From: Aurantiochytrium sp. KH105
Lineage: Eukaryota > Sar > Bigyra > Thraustochytrida > Thraustochytriidae
Assembly (NCBI GenBank): GCA_003116975.1
Contig: BGKB01000009.1
Span: 311,126-375,125, forward strand
DNA length: 64,000 bases
Direction: 5' to 3'
The position numbers were made by a program, and so were the translations under genes. A model generated the notes under the pieces. It saw only the letters and a list, made by a program, of their open reading frames with translations. It had not been told where the DNA came from and searched no databases. Below are positions 10,595 to 19,240 of this stretch, piece by piece (within the stretch, counting starts at the first letter, position 1; each line of letters begins with the position of its first letter).

Positions 10595-11722
10595 TCAATC
10601 TTTGACTGATTCGACGTTTGATGCTGGTGGATGTTGAGACCGGTTTTGATAATTCGTTTGCTGATTTGCATGTGTTGTTGCGGCACTTGCAACCGAAGAA
10701 GGGAGCACCGAGTTGACTTTGATTGATGCGTACTTTGATCGTTGAGGTAAGCTGAGAAAGTTGTGGACAAAGTGGGCTTTGCCTGTGATTTTGATAATAA
10801 CAATGGCGATGGGATATGTTTGATAGGGCCAAAGCCACGGCAAAGAAAAGACGACATAGATGAGCGTGGACACCTTGGCAAGTTTGATCTTTTCGTGGCT
10901 CATGTCCTCGAGGTGTTTCAGGAAAGCCTCGACCTTGCGCGAGCTTTTGCTTTGCGTCTGCGCTGTTGCTGACATCGAATGGAGTAAATGCTGTCCCTGT
11001 TCTGCTGCTGTCCGCGCAATAAGCCCAAGCGCTTGCATAAAGACGATGAGACTGCAGTTGCGAATCACTAGCATGTATCGCATGGGCGAGTCTTGTGGAG
11101 GGGTGTCCTCTAAGTGGCATCCAAAAAGGACGGTGACAGCTGTAATGCCCGCATAGAGTGAGACCGCGGACCAGTTTCGAAAGCGAAGGTTGCGGCGCAG
11201 CTTGGCGATGTCCTCCGGACGAGTATTTGTCAGATTTTTGAGAAGAGTATCAAGTGTGTTCATCTCGGCCAAGAAGTTTGTGATAAATCCATAGGGGACG
11301 GCGATCACGAAGAGGACACTGACCGACCATGTGCGTCCGAGCTCTCGGTCCTCCAGCAAAAACGCCTTGGGTGCCGCGATGGCAATAAGTACAGGCGGCG
11401 CAAGGATGCCACTGAAGAGGATGCGGAAGGGAACAAACTTCCACGGTGGTAGCGTACTGCCCTTTTTCACTGCGCGCGCTCTAAGCCCAGCGTAGCTCCT
11501 CGCCTGCAGGCGAAAGGCGCGAATAATGTTGAAGAATAGGCGTATGGAGCTGAGTAGCGCCACAGCCCAGATTGCCGCCTCTGTAATTTCGAAGTTTGTG
11601 CATCGATATCCATCGTAGCTGAGCATGTCGGCCTTGCCTGTCCACCACGTGTCGCAGATGCATGTGCCTTGCTCGCAGCTGCCATGGCGGCCGCAATCAG
11701 CGCTTGTTTCGCATGCGCCCAT
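10595..11722 (-). CDS. EGF-like plus six-TM membrane protein, paralogue 3
   Basis: The protein has 375 aa from the ATG at 11722; a longer frame to 11752 would need a GTG start. Residues 4-41 form a six-Cys EGF-like module (CETSADC, GSC, GTCIC, then DTWWTGKAD and YRC). Six hydrophobic segments follow at roughly 48-70, 96-120, 131-155, 185-210, 225-250 and 295-330. Family motifs are VKKG, EDRELG, NFLAE, RYMLVIRN and VFSLPWLWPYQ, then HFVHNFL. It is inverted relative to paralogues 1 and 2, so the cluster arose by duplication plus inversion. All three start immediately before the EGF module. The family is unrecognised; function unknown. Confidence 0.8.
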   Translation of the reverse strand: MGACETSADCGRHGSCEQGTCICDTWWTGKADMLSYDGYRCTNFEITEAAIWAVALLSSIRLFFNIIRAFRLQARSYAGLRARAVKKGSTLPPWKFVPFRILFSGILAPPVLIAIAAPKAFLLEDRELGRTWSVSVLFVIAVPYGFITNFLAEMNTLDTLLKNLTNTRPEDIAKLRRNLRFRNWSAVSLYAGITAVTVLFGCHLEDTPPQDSPMRYMLVIRNCSLIVFMQALGLIARTAAEQGQHLLHSMSATAQTQSKSSRKVEAFLKHLEDMSHEKIKLAKVSTLIYVVFSLPWLWPYQTYPIAIVIIKITGKAHFVHNFLSLPQRSKYASIKVNSVLPSSVASAATTHANQQTNYQNRSQHPPASNVESVKD

Positions 11723-12520
11723 GGTGTCGCCGGGCTGGATACCTGTCTGCACGTCGCTCGCCTGCCCGCCGCGTAGGTCCCCCTTTGCCTGGAAGGCCAG
11801 TCACTAGATAGCTGCAGCTGCTTTGCACTTCGACACTAGGCCCCTCCTCCCACTGGACGCCCGTACTATAGATTGTAAAGTCTTTTATACCTCCCCTAAC
11901 CTTTTGACACCTTGGTTCCTTGACTGTAGTCTGGCCGCACTGGGGAGGCATTCTAGAAGAGTTTGTATCAAGAGTTCCGTTAACTGCCAAGTCGCACATG
12001 GCACAGGCAAGCATCGCGGCTTAGATTGCGAAGGATCCGTGTGATCGCAAAGGAAGGATTTGCTTTGTGCCACTCATGGCCGGACTTGCCTTATTTTTTT
12101 AATGCCCGCATTGCTCCGCTCCCCTCCCCTGCCCTGCGGCTCAAATCAATGCCACCGCTCGGGTCTTGGCGGACCTCTCTCCTCACCCTTTCTCCGCACG
12201 CTTCGTCGTCTCGTTGTCGTTTGCCGTCACATTCGCACTCCCACGTCAAGGGAGGTGGAGCGAGCTCTCCTTCTGGCTAGCGCTCGGGTCGACAAAGCTT
12301 CTTCCTCTACGACCTCCCCACCAGTGGCCGGGCCGTGTCTTGCCCACCATCCGAGAAAACCGGGCCTCCGAGTCGCTCGCATCCGTTGCGCTCCTATTTC
12401 TTCCAAGCTACAAGGCCGGCTCCCATGGCTGCGGCCTTGCTCGCTTGCTCTCTTGCTTAGCCTGGCGTCTGCCACGTATGGACTTGAACTACGGTGGCGG
12501 ATCGAATCTTGTTCCCAAGT

Positions 12521-12553
12521 CTGCTCTGCTCTGCTCTGCTCTGCTCTGCTCTG
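12521..12553. repeat. (CTGCT)n pentanucleotide array
   Basis: About six and a half perfect CTGCT units. The same pentanucleotide recurs at 36816-36852 in another gene-poor GC-rich spacer. Confidence 0.9.
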
Positions 12554-12775
12554 TTTCGCGCCATCAGTGGTCTGCAGCGGCCACGGACAGCGGCCACTGG
12601 ATGGGAGTGACCACTGCCGGGTGCCCGCGCCCTACCTCGCTCCGCTCCCTCCTCCGCACGCCGCCGCCCTTTCCCTGCTCAGGCCGCGTCCCCCGGCTCG
12701 CCGTCTCCTCTTCTCGCCTTTCGCGCTCCGAGCAGATCTCTCGCGGTCTCTTCGCTCCGCCTGGCCATCTCCCTG

Positions 12776-12801
12776 GCCTCGCCTCGCCTCGCCTCGCCTC
12801 G
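12776..12801. repeat. (CCTCG)n pentanucleotide array
   Basis: Five perfect CCTCG units lie in the GC-rich spacer. Confidence 0.88.
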
Positions 12802-13068
12802 AGGCCCCGCCTGCCCGCGGAGGCGCGCCCGGAGCGGCTTGCGGGCGGCGAGGCCGCGAGCTCGGGCTCGCGAGCCGCAGCGCGAGGGCTTCCCGGCACG
12901 GGGTTGAGAGATCCTGGCCTCGGCCACCGCGCGCGGGACTCGGATTCGATATGATACGATGGAGAGGCAGGCGTCCAGGCAGACGTCCAGCTCACACAGA
13001 CGAAGCAAGCGCCATGGCCATTCATCAGCCGCAATGCAGCTGCAGCTCCGACGTGCTCACAAAGGAAA

Positions 13069-13109
13069 GCATGCATGCATGCATGCATGCATGCATGCGT
13101 GCATGCATT
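13069..13109. repeat. (GCAT)n self-complementary array
   Basis: About ten GCAT units with one G substitution (GCGTGCAT). The unit is self-complementary, so the array can form hairpins or cruciforms. It is followed by a CG/TG-alternating stretch to about 13130. Confidence 0.9.
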
Positions 13110-13854
13110 GCGCGCGTGCGTGCGCGCGTGCATCAAGATCTGGGATGGCTTTGAAGAATTGGAGCGGGGAGTTACTCGTGGTCGGTGAGACTTCCTCCGC
13201 AGCGTCTCGCGTCACCACTGCGTCCAAGCGCCCTCGTGCCACTGCCACCTGCTCCACTGCCTGCTACGCCCTCGTCTTTCCTCCACCCAGATCGAAAAAA
13301 ATAACCCAATCCCCACCAACCCTGGGCGTCACGGCCAACAACCCGCCGCAGCTGTTGGCGTTCGCGCAGTCGCGTCCACTGGGAGCGGCCAGGCGCCGCA
13401 GCAGGGCTGCCAGGCGACCAAAGCGCAGTCCCGGGTGGAAGGGCCGGCAGTGGCGGCGGGGACAGAGCAGCGGGCCAAAGGGGCGGTCGGGGCTCCTTGC
13501 TTGGGCGATTTTCGTGACACAGGCCGCACGTGCCGAGCTCCTAACTTAACCCGCGGCGCCGCGCAGACAAGCAGCAAACACTATTCTGCTGCGCGAGGCG
13601 AGGCGAGGCGAAGCGAAGCGAGACCACTCCGCGCGGCTCGGATTGGCGCGGCGCGAGGCGGCAGGGAAGGGAGGGCTGTGAGCGCACGCGAGAGCGCACG
13701 TGAGAGCGCGAGAGCGGCGCGGAGCAGATCTTCAGGCGCGCAGACCGGGAAGATTGCGGGCGACCTTCTCCCCGCCACGCCCGCCGTGCGCGGCGGGCGC
13801 AAGCGGCAGCGGGAGCAGGGCGCCTGCGACTCTCCTCGAGAAGGCAGAGGGGTC

Positions 13855-14568
13855 ATGTGCGCCATGCGTCTTGCCACAGGCGCCACGGCGCGGCGGGCGC
13901 GGCACGCTGGAGAACGTCCCGTTTCGATCGAGGGCGACGTCCTCGGCATCAAGAAAGCCTGCGCTATGATCAATAGCTCAGGCCAACTCGTTGTCAGCCT
14001 GATCATGGAAGGCAACCATGACTTGAGCAGCGATGGCAGCGATCTTCGAATGGACGTCGTTGTTGTCGATGGTCTTGCCAAGGCGACAGTCGTGCACAGT
14101 GTTAAGATTAACATGAGCAGACAGTGCGCGGTAAGCGTGCCTACCGCTCGTTTGGTACTTTCCGACCTACACATTCAGCTGCAGGAAGGCTTAACGGCAA
14201 TCTTTCGGGCATCAGTTGCTCTTGACTTTCTCAACATGCCATTTCATCTCAACCTGGCGCGTGCGTCGAGCAACAGGATCGTCATCTCGAGCGACACTAA
14301 GGAGTGTCTCCAAGCTTTGGGCGCCTTGCATCAAGATAAATCGCCTCCAGATGGCTTCTCTTATTCGCACTCAGATGACCATCAAGAGAACTCAAATTCT
14401 GTTGCGCCGAAATTCGAGGCGCTGTCGTGCCTTTTGAGTGATTCTGCTTTTCAAAACTTGGAAGCAGTCTTGATAACAGCGTCGAATGAATTCACGCATA
14501 CAGACACGGAATCGGACGGCTCTGCGTCACAAAATTCGATGCTCAATGCCTCTTCCTTTTCTTTCTGA
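13855..14568 (+). CDS. Hypothetical protein
   Basis: A 237-aa frame runs from the ATG at 13855; the open frame extends upstream to a GTG, but that part is Arg/Ala-rich GC-biased sequence and is probably 5' UTR. The first 20 residues are basic. Residues 25-160 show alternating beta-like hydrophobic segments (QLVVSLIME, MDVVVVDGLAKATVV, CAVSVPTARLVLSDLHIQL, IFRASVALDFL) and the base composition drops to normal coding levels there. The C-terminal third is Ser/Asp-rich and probably disordered. No family recognised. It may be a beta-sandwich protein, but that is a guess. Confidence 0.5.
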   Translation: MCAMRLATGATARRARHAGERPVSIEGDVLGIKKACAMINSSGQLVVSLIMEGNHDLSSDGSDLRMDVVVVDGLAKATVVHSVKINMSRQCAVSVPTARLVLSDLHIQLQEGLTAIFRASVALDFLNMPFHLNLARASSNRIVISSDTKECLQALGALHQDKSPPDGFSYSHSDDHQENSNSVAPKFEALSCLLSDSAFQNLEAVLITASNEFTHTDTESDGSASQNSMLNASSFSF

Positions 14569-14867
14569 GCTCGAACCTCTTCGGTCTATTCCAATTTTCC
14601 ATTCTGACATCTTATCTCGAATTCGGCAATCTAGAGTCAAGCTCAAAGTTTGCGATACCGACATCGGCGGCAAGAATCGGGCTTGGCTCTGATACCTGGC
14701 ATGAAGCCAAGTTCAATTGGATCATTGTCTCCGAACATCCAAACGTGATCGACCAAGCTCTAAAAAGGCGACGCTCAGCTAGCGTAGTCGAAGCCGAGAC
14801 TTATGCAGTTGCACGAACGCGCGGCAGTCGCAAGCAAGCCTGACCGAAATCGTATGATCTCTTTGAT

Positions 14868-15321
14868 CCACAATTATGAAGTGGGCATTTCCAAAGACCT
14901 GATGCCAGGCGGGAAACTGCTATAAGAGAGGTAGACACCCGATGACAAACGTCGGAGGGACACGACGCAAGTACATTATGTCGCCGCGTGCACAACACGC
15001 CGGGTGCATTCGGTGTGTACACCCAAAATAACCTTAGTACATTCAAAGACCTACATAGCAGAAATGGACCAGGGTCACGACCCTGGGACCACTGAGCCGA
15101 ATAGACCTGGCAGCGACCAAACCCGATGCCAGAAGCCGGCAGAACCGAACCCCACCCGAATATTGAATACACCAAAGCTTTCTCCGAGCAGCAGCGTGAG
15201 AAGCAAACAAATTACTTTCCCGTTTCGTGCTAGCCACGGAACGGAATTTCTACTACGTTTATTGAAATCAACTTCTTCTTTCTACTCTTTCATATCTCTG
15301 AGGAATTTCCGTCGGCAAAAT
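14868..15321. repeat. Dispersed ~460-bp repeat, copy 1
   Basis: This stretch aligns end to end with 18327-18790 in the same orientation. I judge identity to be around 90% by eye, with a 6-bp indel near 15000. Similarity starts at CCACAAT and ends at CAAAAT; outside that the flanks differ. No terminal inverted repeat or target-site duplication is evident. An imperfect palindrome lies at 15069-15086. The element has no long ORF on the plus strand. A minus-strand frame of about 100 codons is shared with copy 2, but its amino-acid differences do not look constrained. Confidence 0.85.
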
Positions 15322-15967
15322 CTCTTTGGTATCACGTAGTGTGATTATACCCTAATGGCAGTCGATTTTGCTGGCTATACTTATCGATGATGCATAATCA
15401 GTCACGAGCGTCACGGACGGTTCAAGCAAGCAGCCATCATGGCCACGATTCGCTCTGAGAACAGTCCTGCGTCCCTGGTTGATGGATGTTCTCCTTTGCC
15501 AACTTGCACGACGCAGCACTCTCGTTCTCCACTCGCTGTGTCCTCTTCCCCCTCTGTTCCGCCTCTCAACAACGGCAAAAAGACAAGTAACCAACGCGCG
15601 GTGTCCATCTCAAGATCCTTTCCGATGTGTGCTGGCTCGCGCCCCACCGAGTCGAGCCGACCCATGTATGGCAGCGGCCTCATCCCCGCGAGCAAGCTCT
15701 TGCGACTCAAACCCGGAGAACGATTAAGAATTATTTTGGAAGTTAAACGTTTTTCATCCCCTCTGCAGCAAGCTCCAGGGGGAAGGGGACACCCGCGTGC
15801 CGTCTCAACGCGGAGAACATGAAAATCGTGACACCGTGTTGTCCTGTGCAGCAAACCCGAATCCCGCGCAAGAACAGAGACGTGTATCCACGTCGTCCCT
15901 GGGCACGTCAACGCAAGAGAATCGAGCATCGCCGTCTCCACGCCGCTCCTGACCGCGTCCACGCACG

Positions 15968-15990
15968 CCGCCGCCGCCGCCGCCGCCGCC
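15968..15990. repeat. (GCC)n trinucleotide run
   Basis: About seven perfect GCC units upstream of the hypothetical gene at 16282. Confidence 0.85.
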
Positions 15991-16281
15991 AGCAGCGCCA
16001 AGCCGCGCTTCGCTCGTCGCCTGCATTGCCAAATTTCATTCTCAGGAGCATTTTCCTTCTCATCTAAGGGGAATAAAGAAGCAAGCAGCATGTTTTCCAT
16101 GGTAAACCACTTTCGAGAGAGTGACTGCTTATCAACGCGCAGGGCGATCGCCGGCTTGGAGACGAAGCCCGCGCGGTCCCCGCTGCCCACGCGCAGCCCG
16201 CGAGCCCCGGGCGCCCACCGCAAGCAGCCGCTGGGCCCGAGTGGATTCTACCCGGACGAGCGCAAGCGCCGAGCCGTCATC

Positions 16282-16971
16282 ATGACCGAGGAGCAGCAGC
16301 AACAGGCGGCGTCGGCGGCGCCAGCAGCCGCGCGGCTGGAAGAGAGCACCGAGCAGCAGCCGCTGCCCGCGGGGAACAAGAAGGCAAGCGCCGACGCCGA
16401 TGCCGCCGCCGCGACTGTAGCCGCGCGACCCGCAGCGAAGGGCGCAACGAAAAGCCGCTACGTGCTCGTCCTGGAGTCAAGAGCAGGGCAAGACTTGGAG
16501 TCAGTCCTGATCTGCATAATGGACACCACCAATAAAGTCATCGTGCAGCAGTTCATGTGCACGCGCAATCCCGAAAAGGAAGGTATCCTTCTCCGTGAAT
16601 TGCCGGGCTTTGACCAGAAGAAGAAAATTTTTTCAAAGGTGTCGGTCATCCAGCATCATGCCAACAAGGGAAAGCTCGTCTTTCTCTTTATGAGCGAGTT
16701 CGAGCATCTTGAAAAGAATCACCAATTTCGTGCCGTTTGCAATGGATCCTTTGTCGACTCCGTGCTGGTCCCAAGCTCGATCCTCACAGGCTCGATTAAC
16801 GCTGCTGCTCCCGCTCCGCCGTCAGAGCCTGCGGACGCTGCTCGCGACAGAGATGCAACGGCCACTCTTGTGAGTCTTCAAGCAGGAGGAAATGGCGTCG
16901 GATCAAAGAGAGGGCCAGACAGCCTTGATGCTGGGCTCGGTTCTCCCAAACGATCACGTCAGTCACTGTGA
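16282..16971 (+). CDS. Hypothetical protein with C-terminal nuclear-localisation-like motif
   Basis: The preferred start is the ATG at 16282 (MTEEQQQQ), which gives 229 aa. The frame is also open from an ATG at 16090, adding 64 basic, Pro/Arg-rich residues. After an Ala/Gln-rich disordered stretch, residues 55-170 form a compact domain: KSRYVLVLE, SVLICIMDTTNKVIVQQF, GFDQKKKIFSKVSVIQHH, GKLVFLFMSEFEHLEKNHQF. This beta-rich pattern is not one I recognise. The end carries SPKRSRQSL, a plausible basic nuclear signal. A nuclear or nucleic-acid-related role is only inference. Confidence 0.55.
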   Translation: MTEEQQQQAASAAPAAARLEESTEQQPLPAGNKKASADADAAAATVAARPAAKGATKSRYVLVLESRAGQDLESVLICIMDTTNKVIVQQFMCTRNPEKEGILLRELPGFDQKKKIFSKVSVIQHHANKGKLVFLFMSEFEHLEKNHQFRAVCNGSFVDSVLVPSSILTGSINAAAPAPPSEPADAARDRDATATLVSLQAGGNGVGSKRGPDSLDAGLGSPKRSRQSL

Positions 16972-17271
16972 TGCGCACATAATGTATCGACTTCCAACTC
17001 CTGGAGGAATCTCGTGAAGAATTGGCGAATGACGAGAACAGGAATGATCAAGACCATGATGGTAATATGAACCTGTCCACATCACCAGCGATCATACGAG
17101 CCTTGCTGGGCATGATTTCTGGTGTGGGAGTGATGATTGTGCTTCATGCTGTGGAGTACGTCATTCACTGCATCACTTTTGGCAGAGAAAGCCAGGTTCT
17201 GTTTCTCCTAATGAGGAACGGCGAGTCATCAAAGGTCGTGAATTGGTACAAAGGAAATTGAAAAGATCGCC

Positions 17272-17296
17272 AGAGAGAGAGAGAGAGAGAGAGAGA
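17272..17296. repeat. (GA)n microsatellite
   Basis: About twelve perfect GA units. Confidence 0.9.
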
Positions 17297-18038
17297 AGAA
17301 AAACGGTCTTGTACTTTGGTGTGTCTGTGGACTGTCTTACCACGCTGATCAATGATGGATTGGTCTGTCTGGGTGAATTAACAGTCTGGAGACTCACTGA
17401 ATTTTAATAACTCCATGACCGCGCTCATGAGAACACGAAGTACATTATTGCAGTGTACAAAGCGCGTGGCTTCATAGTTCTGTACCACTTAAAGAAGTCG
17501 GTGTATCACGGTCGGTATTCAAAGGGATGGATGCCAAATCAGAAAAATGAAGATAGGACAATACCTGATGAAGTGCCATGTGTTCGCTATCCTGAATGGC
17601 AAGCGGGCACTATCGCTTTCCCTTACTATTTTCTAGGCCTTGACGAGCGTTCCATGCGAGGCAATTGTCAAGGCCAACCCACTAAAACGGATTTTTCCCA
17701 TGACAGAAACGAGAAGAAAACGAACGCCGCCTGGTCGAAGAACGAGCACGACCTGGTCATGTGTGACGTTATCTACTGCCTCTTTTTGCATCCCTTGTTT
17801 GATCTTCCGATCCAAACCCCCCCAAAAAATCCATCAAGTCGAGCGACTTGCAAGAATGTCGCAGAGTGTTGCACGGTGGCCGGTGTCTCTGCGTCGATTA
17901 CAACTGATCCGCCATGGACCCTGGACTGCAGATGAATGAAGAGAAAAAGTACCAAAGACTTGCAAGTATGTCTCACAAGGTCACACCTGCGGTCGCACGA
18001 CGAGTCAGCAAGTTCGACCTGGCCTCAAGGTGAAAATT

Positions 18039-18082
18039 TGACGAACAAAAAAGGAAAGACTGACGAACAAAAAAGGAAAGAC
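18039..18082. repeat. 22-bp tandem duplication
   Basis: Two identical, directly abutting 22-bp units, each starting TGACGAAC and ending GGAAAGAC, at 18039-18060 and 18061-18082. Confidence 0.92.
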
Positions 18083-18326
18083 CGCCTAGGGATGATGTCT
18101 CTCTCTCTCATGACTCATATATTTTATTTATTTTTGCCGGAATTGCTGAGCGTTTTTTTTTTCTTAAATCAGCCCGGGCGTCTCATGGCACGGTCAACGT
18201 CATTAATGTCATTTGCTTTCGTTAAGGCACTTGGGAGAAAGGAAAAGTTTCGTAGGTATAAGTTGACCCCGCATCAGCTGTGAATTCACACTCACGGCAG
18301 GATGCAACAACTCTATTGACAGTGAA

Positions 18327-18790
18327 CCACAATAATGAAGTGGACATTCCCAAAGACCTGATGCCAGGCGGGAAACTGCTATAAGAGAGGTAGACACCCG
18401 ACGACAAACGTTGGAAGGACACGACGCAAGAACATTAAGTCGCCGCGTGCACAACACGCCGGTGGCGGGTGCATTTGGTGTGTACACCGAAAATAACCCT
18501 AGTACAGTCATAGACCTACATAGCAGGAATGGACCAGGGTTACGATCCTGGGACCACTGAGCCGAATAGACCTGGCAGCGACCAAACCCGATGCCGGAAG
18601 CCGGCAGAACCGAAACCCACCAGAACATTGAACTACACCAAAGCTTTCTCCGAACAGCAGCGTGAGAAGCAATCAAACTACCTTACCGTTTCGTGCTAGC
18701 CACGAAACGGAATTTCTTTTGCGTTTATTGAAATCAACTTCTTCTTTCTAGTACTCTTTCAGACCTCTGAGGAATCTCCGTCAACAAAAT
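18327..18790. repeat. Dispersed ~460-bp repeat, copy 2
   Basis: Second copy of the element at 14868-15321, in the same orientation and 3.5 kb away. It includes a 6-bp insertion relative to copy 1. The palindrome at 18534-18551 is changed at two positions that keep G-U pairing in plus-strand RNA and gives a UACG loop. Confidence 0.85.
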
Positions 18791-19240
18791 TCACCCCAAG
18801 CTTCTTCATTTGTACGAATGTCAAACATTTCAATAAAATAAAGGCAGAAAGACCTCGTTTCTCCGTCTTGCCCTAAAAGCAGCAAACCGTCTAAAAGGGG
18901 ACCACTTCGGAAGCAGGCTCCGGCTTGGAGAGTTACTTGCGGCCTGCGCGTCTGCATGCGACATTCCGCTTGCGAACATGAGCAAATAAAATGCAAGGGG
19001 CATGGTCACGATGCTAAGAGGAAGAGTGAATCAGTGCTTGGCTTTGCGAGCCGCTACAGCCAAAAGGAACCCGTCGAGAGGTCTAGCTCGCTTCTTTCAC
19101 CTATCCCCTACCCCCCCTCAACACCCCTTTTTTCCCAAAGAAAGACACGCGGCCAGAAGATCTGCGATAGGCCTACGAAAAAAAAACTCAAAAAAAAACT
19201 CTCTCTAGTAGCCCTACTACTTTCTTTGCATGGAGTCCTT

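Larger units (their letters stand above)
11723..13854. other. GC-rich spacer with microsatellites
   Basis: This 2.1-kb region lies between two divergent genes. It contains (CTGCT)n, (CCTCG)n and (GCAT)n arrays. Long frames exist on both strands at once, rich in Arg, Ala, Pro and Ser, as expected of GC-rich noncoding DNA; none has a recognisable domain. I support no gene here. Confidence 0.6.
14569..16281. other. Spacer containing dispersed repeat copy 1
   Basis: This holds repeat copy 1 (14868-15321) and a (GCC)n run at 15968-15990. A 270-codon minus-strand frame at 15411-16223 has no recognisable domain and is not supported. Confidence 0.55.
16972..19240. other. Spacer containing dispersed repeat copy 2
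   Basis: The 2.3-kb region holds a (GA)n run (17272-17296), a 22-bp tandem pair (18039-18082) and repeat copy 2 (18327-18790). ORFs are short or begin at non-ATG codons. Composition is more AT-rich than the genes. No gene supported. Confidence 0.55.

Noticed and set aside
13069-13109. Possible CRISPR-like or telomeric repeat
   Set aside because: It is a plain (GCAT)n microsatellite with no spacers and no telomere-type unit.
12060-13154. 364-codon plus-strand frame upstream of the hypothetical gene
   Set aside because: It runs through CTGCT, CCTCG and GCAT arrays, has overlapping open frames on both strands and no domain; GC-rich noncoding sequence explains it.
15411-16223. 270-codon minus-strand frame
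   Set aside because: No domain. It includes a poly-Ala stretch that is simply the (GCC)n repeat, and it competes with the better-supported plus-strand gene region.
17453-17935. 160-codon plus-strand frame
   Set aside because: It starts at GTG, lacks a domain and lies in an AT-richer spacer.
18534-18560. tRNA-like B box in the dispersed repeat (GGTTACGATCC)
   Set aside because: It resembles the Pol III B box but deviates at key positions, and no convincing A box or cloverleaf can be drawn around it.
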